From the NCBI GenBank assembly GCA_036226585.1, contig CP108997.1, positions 7,237,836-7,301,835 on the forward strand: DNA of 64,000 bases. The letters are read 5' to 3'. Below are positions 61,143 to 64,000 of the stretch, in pieces. The notes below the pieces were generated by a model, which saw nothing but the letters and a program-made list of their open reading frames with translations, was not told the origin of the DNA and made no database searches. This DNA is from Streptomyces sp. NBC_00708. Lineage in GTDB: Bacteria > Actinomycetota > Actinomycetes > Streptomycetales > Streptomycetaceae. Positions within the stretch are counted from its first letter, which is position 1, and the number at the start of each line of letters is the position of its first letter. The position numbers and the translations under genes are program-made.

Positions 61143-63452
61143 TCAGGCCCGGCGACGGTTCCGCAGGACACCGTGCTGATCGTGGACGGCCCCCTGATCC
61201 CCACCCACGACCGGACCGTAGCCGCCTTCAGTTTTCGCGGTGCCTCGCGTGGGGGCGGGTGCAGTGGCTCGTGGTCGTACTCCGAGCTTCTCGAGACGTC
61301 GTTGTTGTTCTGTGTTGAGCTGGGCCCAGTCGCGCGCCTGCCGGAGGACCCAGCGGCCGATGTCGTCGCCGCGGTATGTCACCCCCGGCTGTTGTACGTC
61401 CTCGAGCGTGTTCCCGGCGTTCAGGAGCGCCGCTAGGCCGGTGTAGCTGCGTTGCCAGTCGACGGTCCATCCGAGGAGTCGGGGGTTCCAGTCGGGGTCG
61501 ATTGCGGCGAGCTGCTCGGCCCGCCGGCGGGCCCGGCCGGTGTCCTTCCCGAGTCCGTCGGGTCGTCGGAGGTTGGTGAGCCATTGTCCGATGGGCTTGT
61601 CGAGGGTGGTGGCGTGGCGGGGTGCGGCGAGGGTTCCGGCCTCGGCGTAGTAGGCGCGTGCGGCGGCAAGGTTTTCCTCGAAACCAGCGTCGGCAATGTC
61701 CCATACGATTCCGAGTTCTTCGAGTTCGTCGGCGCGTTCGCCGTTCATGGTCCCGGCCCGGAACGAGCGTCGTTGGTCGGACAGCCATCTTCCGAGCGGG
61801 TAGGCGCCCTCGGTGTGGTCGTAGGGCACGTCCAGGTCGCCTTCGCGCGTGTAGTAGCGGCGGGCGGCGTCGTAGCCGCGCTGCCAGTCCTGGCGCTCGG
61901 TGCTGATGATGTTGAACCGCACCCACTTCGCGATCATGACCGGATCCCTGGGGGCGGCGAACCGCAGCAGCGGCCGCGTGTCCTCCTGGCCCTCCTCGGG
62001 CGGGGGACCGATGACGGGCGACGGGTCAACGATCGCCTTCTGCTGTTCCTGGGGAATGGCAAGCAGCTCGATGGCACGTTCGTCGTGCGCCCGTAGCCCC
62101 TCCAAAACCTTTACCAGGGGCCTGTACGAGTTGGAGGTGAGCATGTCTTCCGGCTTTTCACCCGGCGCGAGGAAGACAGGCACGATCAGCGTCGCCATTT
62201 TCCCCTGTCCCGGCTTTTGCCGCAGTGCCCGGCCGATCGCCTGCACGATGTCGACCGCCGACCCCTTCGGGTCGAGGAGAGCCACGGAGTCGACGGCCCG
62301 GATGTCGACGCCCTCACCCAGGACCCGGCAGTTCGACAGCACCGCACGCCCCGCACGCCGGCCGAAGTCGGCGAGGACCTGGCGCCGATGGTCGGGCTCG
62401 TGGTCCCCGCACAACCAGTTGGCCCACACCCGCTCCGGATACCGCTCCGAGTCCGCCGCATGCAGCCGCTTCGCCACCCGGCCCAGCCCGCCGGCGAACG
62501 CGGCTGCTTCGATGGTGCGGTGGTGGAAGGTGATGGTGGTCTGCAGCCCGTGTTCGGCCATGGTCTCCAGCAGCGCGGCCTGGAGCGCGCCCATGCGTTC
62601 GCCGCGGACGTCCTCGTCGCGTTTCTGTGGTCCGGACAGCCGTTCCGGGGTGATGAGGGGGTCGGTGAGTTCTACGACGACGATCTGGTATCGCGCCAGC
62701 AGGCCCCGGGAGATGGCTGATGCGAGTGAGAGTTCGTAGACGACGGGGCCGAAGATCTTGGGGTCGTCCATGGAGCAGGCCATGTCCTGCGGCAACCGGT
62801 CCCGCAGCTCCCCCGCCTCCTCCTGCCGCTGCGTCCGGGAGGGCCGGGGTGGGCGTTCCTTCCAGATTCGGGGTGTGGCGGTCATGTAGAGCCGGCGCAT
62901 GGCGGGGATGATGTCCTGGTCGTGAACCGCGGCCCATGCCTTGCCTGCCGATCCACTGGTTCGGTGTGCTTCGTCGATGACCACGAGGTCGAAGACGTCC
63001 ATGGGCAGTCCGTAGGCGCCTTCGTGGGCTTCTGCGAGGACGGGGAGGGAGGCGTAGGTGGCGTAGACGGTCACCGGTCCGCGCCCGTGCCACAACGCCA
63101 GTTGCGGAGCACTCGTCGTGGAGCGCACCTTCAGGTCCCACAGGTGCGGGTCGTCCTCCAGCGAGCAGACGGCGACGGCGGGCCCGTGGTGGCCGGCTGC
63201 CCTCCACTCCCGCACTGTCTGTGTGAGCAGGTCCAGGGTCGGCACCAGGACCAGGACCCGGCCGTGCCGGGCCAGACGAAGCGCGGAGTGCGCGGCGATG
63301 AACGTCTTGCCCGTGCCGCACGCCGCGACCACCGTGGCCCGCAGCCCGGTCCGCGGGATCTTCTTCCCCGGCGGGATATCAAGGCCGCGCACGACAGCGT
63401 CAACGGCTTCGACCTGGTGAGGTCGGAGCGTGAATTTCCCCGTACTCGGCAT
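61143..63452 (-). CDS. Telomere-linked DEAH-type helicase with helicase-associated repeats (ttrA-like)
   Basis: A 769-residue superfamily 2 helicase. Walker A ACGTGKT (44-50), DEAH (160-163, VIDEAHRTSG), motif III YMTATPR, motif VI QAIGRALRQ; then three helicase-associated (HA) repeats in about 530-730: RGYDAARRYYTREGDLDVPY, then NLAAARAYYAEAGTLAAPRH, and RSYTGLAALLNAGNTLEDVQ with GRWL-like ends. Streptomyces ttrA genes at linear chromosome and plasmid ends encode helicases of this type, placed directly inside the telomere. ATG 63452 follows GGAGAT at 8 bases; ATG 63473 lacks a ribosome site. It reads away from the telomere; the two-copy repeat at 63514 lies at its promoter. Confidence 0.85.
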   Translation of the reverse strand: MPSTGKFTLRPHQVEAVDAVVRGLDIPPGKKIPRTGLRATVVAACGTGKTFIAAHSALRLARHGRVLVLVPTLDLLTQTVREWRAAGHHGPAVAVCSLEDDPHLWDLKVRSTTSAPQLALWHGRGPVTVYATYASLPVLAEAHEGAYGLPMDVFDLVVIDEAHRTSGSAGKAWAAVHDQDIIPAMRRLYMTATPRIWKERPPRPSRTQRQEEAGELRDRLPQDMACSMDDPKIFGPVVYELSLASAISRGLLARYQIVVVELTDPLITPERLSGPQKRDEDVRGERMGALQAALLETMAEHGLQTTITFHHRTIEAAAFAGGLGRVAKRLHAADSERYPERVWANWLCGDHEPDHRRQVLADFGRRAGRAVLSNCRVLGEGVDIRAVDSVALLDPKGSAVDIVQAIGRALRQKPGQGKMATLIVPVFLAPGEKPEDMLTSNSYRPLVKVLEGLRAHDERAIELLAIPQEQQKAIVDPSPVIGPPPEEGQEDTRPLLRFAAPRDPVMIAKWVRFNIISTERQDWQRGYDAARRYYTREGDLDVPYDHTEGAYPLGRWLSDQRRSFRAGTMNGERADELEELGIVWDIADAGFEENLAAARAYYAEAGTLAAPRHATTLDKPIGQWLTNLRRPDGLGKDTGRARRRAEQLAAIDPDWNPRLLGWTVDWQRSYTGLAALLNAGNTLEDVQQPGVTYRGDDIGRWVLRQARDWAQLNTEQQRRLEKLGVRPRATAPAPTRGTAKTEGGYGPVVGGDQGAVHDQHGVLRNRRRA

Positions 63453-63513
63453 ACCAAATCTCCGGAAATCCATGAATGAACAGGCAGGCTGCCAGAGGTG
63501 GTGGCAACATATT

Positions 63514-63586
63514 CGGGATGCTACACAGCACATCAATGATGCACCAAGCAGCGCATGTGCAAGTGATGCACGGGTATCATCGTAGC
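63514..63586. repeat. Subtelomeric cruciform repeat, copy 1
   Basis: CGGGATGCTACACAG (63514-63528), a 5-base gap, CAATGATGCACC (63534-63545), then TGATGCAC and ATCATCGTAGC (63576-63586). GCTAC (63520-63524) and GTAGC (63582-63586) are inverted. It lies 62-134 bases upstream of the helicase start. Copy 2 shares the first two blocks base for base at the same spacing. Confidence 0.75.
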
Positions 63587-63668
63587 GGGCCGATGTTCAC
63601 CAAGGGGGAGTTCCAGAGCATCTCCCCGGCGGCAGGGGCATCCCCGAATACGGCTGACGGCCTGTCCG

Positions 63669-63697
63669 GTGCGGGTGGAGCGAAGCGGAACCCGCAC
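63669..63697. repeat. Subtelomeric hairpin with GCGAAGC core
   Basis: GTGCGGGT / ACCCGCAC arms around GGAGCGAAGCGGA. The same 13-base core recurs in two telomeric hairpins (63835 and 63895), placing this as an outlying member of the telomere palindrome set. Confidence 0.75.
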
Positions 63698-63764
63698 CCA
63701 ACGGGTCCGGGCCGGCACCCGGCCGGGGTGACGGGCTGTCATGGCTCGGGGGTGGCTGTTTTCT

Positions 63765-63809
63765 CGGGATGCTACACAGACCAGCAATGATGCACCGTCA
63801 TCATGTAGC
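63765..63809. repeat. Subtelomeric cruciform repeat, copy 2
   Basis: CGGGATGCTACACAG (63765-63779), 5-base gap, CAATGATGCACC (63785-63796). GCTACA (63771-63776) pairs with TGTAGC (63804-63809), and ATGATG (63787-63792) with CATCAT (63799-63804). It adjoins the telomere palindromes and is 251 bases from copy 1. Confidence 0.75.
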
Positions 63810-63814
63810 CAGCC

Positions 63815-64000
63815 GTTCCGGCGGAGCCGGAACCGGGCGGGGGAGCGAAGCGGACCCGCCCCGCACTTCGGGCCGCAGCGAAGCGGAGGCCCCAGGATTG
63901 GAGCGAAGCGGAAATCCGAAAGACGCGAAGCGGCTTTTTCAACACTGCGTCACGAACCGCGAAGCGGTTCGTTTCGCTTACCCATCGCGAAGCGATGGGG
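63815..64000. other. Telomere-like palindrome array of a linear replicon
   Basis: Seven successive hairpins fill the last 186 bases. H2 63815-63833 (8-base arms, GGA loop); H3 63835-63861 (7-base arms around GGAGCGAAGCGGA); H4 63870-63892 (5-base arms, GCAGCGAAGCGGA); H5 63895-63917 (5-base arms, GGAGCGAAGCGGA); H6 63919-63937 (imperfect, GAA loop); H7 63952-63972 (9-base arms, GAA loop); H8 63981-63999. Six GCGAAGC cores lie in the last 160 bases. Streptomyces telomeres have exactly this design: tight palindromes whose loops fold by sheared G-A pairs and serve for protein-primed end filling. The window stops one base after H8, so the replicon end is here. Confidence 0.85.
63981..63999. repeat. 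Terminal palindrome (palindrome I)
   Basis: CCCATCGC-GAA-GCGATGGG, 8-base arms and a GAA triloop; one more G follows as the last base. The 5' end of the complementary strand would therefore begin CCCC. The archetypal Streptomyces end begins CCCGCGGAGCGGG from memory, so this is a different terminal type. Confidence 0.8.

Noticed and set aside
63533..63787. ORFs inside the subtelomeric region
   Set aside because: Short, repeat-derived and without ribosome sites.
63453..64000. CRISPR array explanation for the regular repeats at the right end
   Set aside because: Repeats are hairpins of differing stems, not constant repeats with constant spacer size, and no cas gene is present.

Overview
The window is high-GC actinobacterial DNA, almost certainly from a Streptomyces or close relative. 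The support is strong GC bias at third codon positions, many GTG starts, rare TTA codons, GGAGG-type ribosome sites, and families typical of that genus: GH64 and GH87 secreted glucan hydrolases, a DinB/mycothiol-transferase-like protein, many TetR/LysR/HxlR regulators, a SLATT-like membrane protein and a PPK2. The right edge (63815-64000) is a dense block of palindromes with GCGAAGC hairpin cores. It looks like the telomere of a linear replicon, and a ttrA-like helicase gene (61143-63452) sits just inside it. The window therefore reads as the terminal 64 kb of a linear chromosome or large linear plasmid. Distance from the core, many remnants and few housekeeping genes fit a chromosome arm.

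Layout. 1-2.4 kb: start of a CGNR-type gene divergent from an alpha/beta hydrolase, then a Ser/Thr kinase fused to a VHL beta domain, closed by a strong terminator. 2.5-6.1 kb: a broken phosphopentomutase-like gene, an NmrA/TetR divergent pair with twin operators, a membrane protein, and epoxide-hydrolase and PepE remnants. 6.3-9.8 kb: an ABC exporter pair with complementary degenerate nucleotide sites. 10-11.3 kb: a GH64 beta-1,3-glucanase behind a LacI-type palindrome. 11.9-19.4 kb: DinB, hydrolase/HxlR pair, LysR/Dabb pair, membrane proteins, an abortive-infection remnant and a TPR/Sel1 protein. 19.9-31 kb: tandem 2H phosphoesterases, a phosphoribosyltransferase, a NarL-type two-component system, a phytanoyl-CoA dioxygenase operon with divergent AraC, epoxide hydrolase, GNATs, YdcF-like protein and another hydrolase. 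31-38 kb: PPK2, SGNH hydrolase and a 1139-residue GH87 protein. 38-51 kb: SMI1, MFS, TetR/Dabb pair with a clear operator, DUF1152, SWIM protein, PhzF-EamA operon and a frameshifted leucyl aminopeptidase. 51-60.8 kb: SDR, nitroreductase, two LysR regulators, aldo/keto reductase, secreted cyclophilin, anchored and lipoprotein surface proteins, and three transposase remnants. 61-64 kb: helicase, a two-copy cruciform repeat and the telomere.

Little of the gene content forms one pathway. Most transcription units are a small enzyme with a divergent one-component regulator (NmrA/TetR, hydrolase/HxlR, Dabb/LysR, dioxygenase/AraC, Dabb/TetR), or secreted polymer-degrading enzymes (GH64, GH87, SGNH). 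At least fifteen decayed genes or transposase scraps lie between them. Functions are from recognition of family motifs; nothing was searched or aligned.
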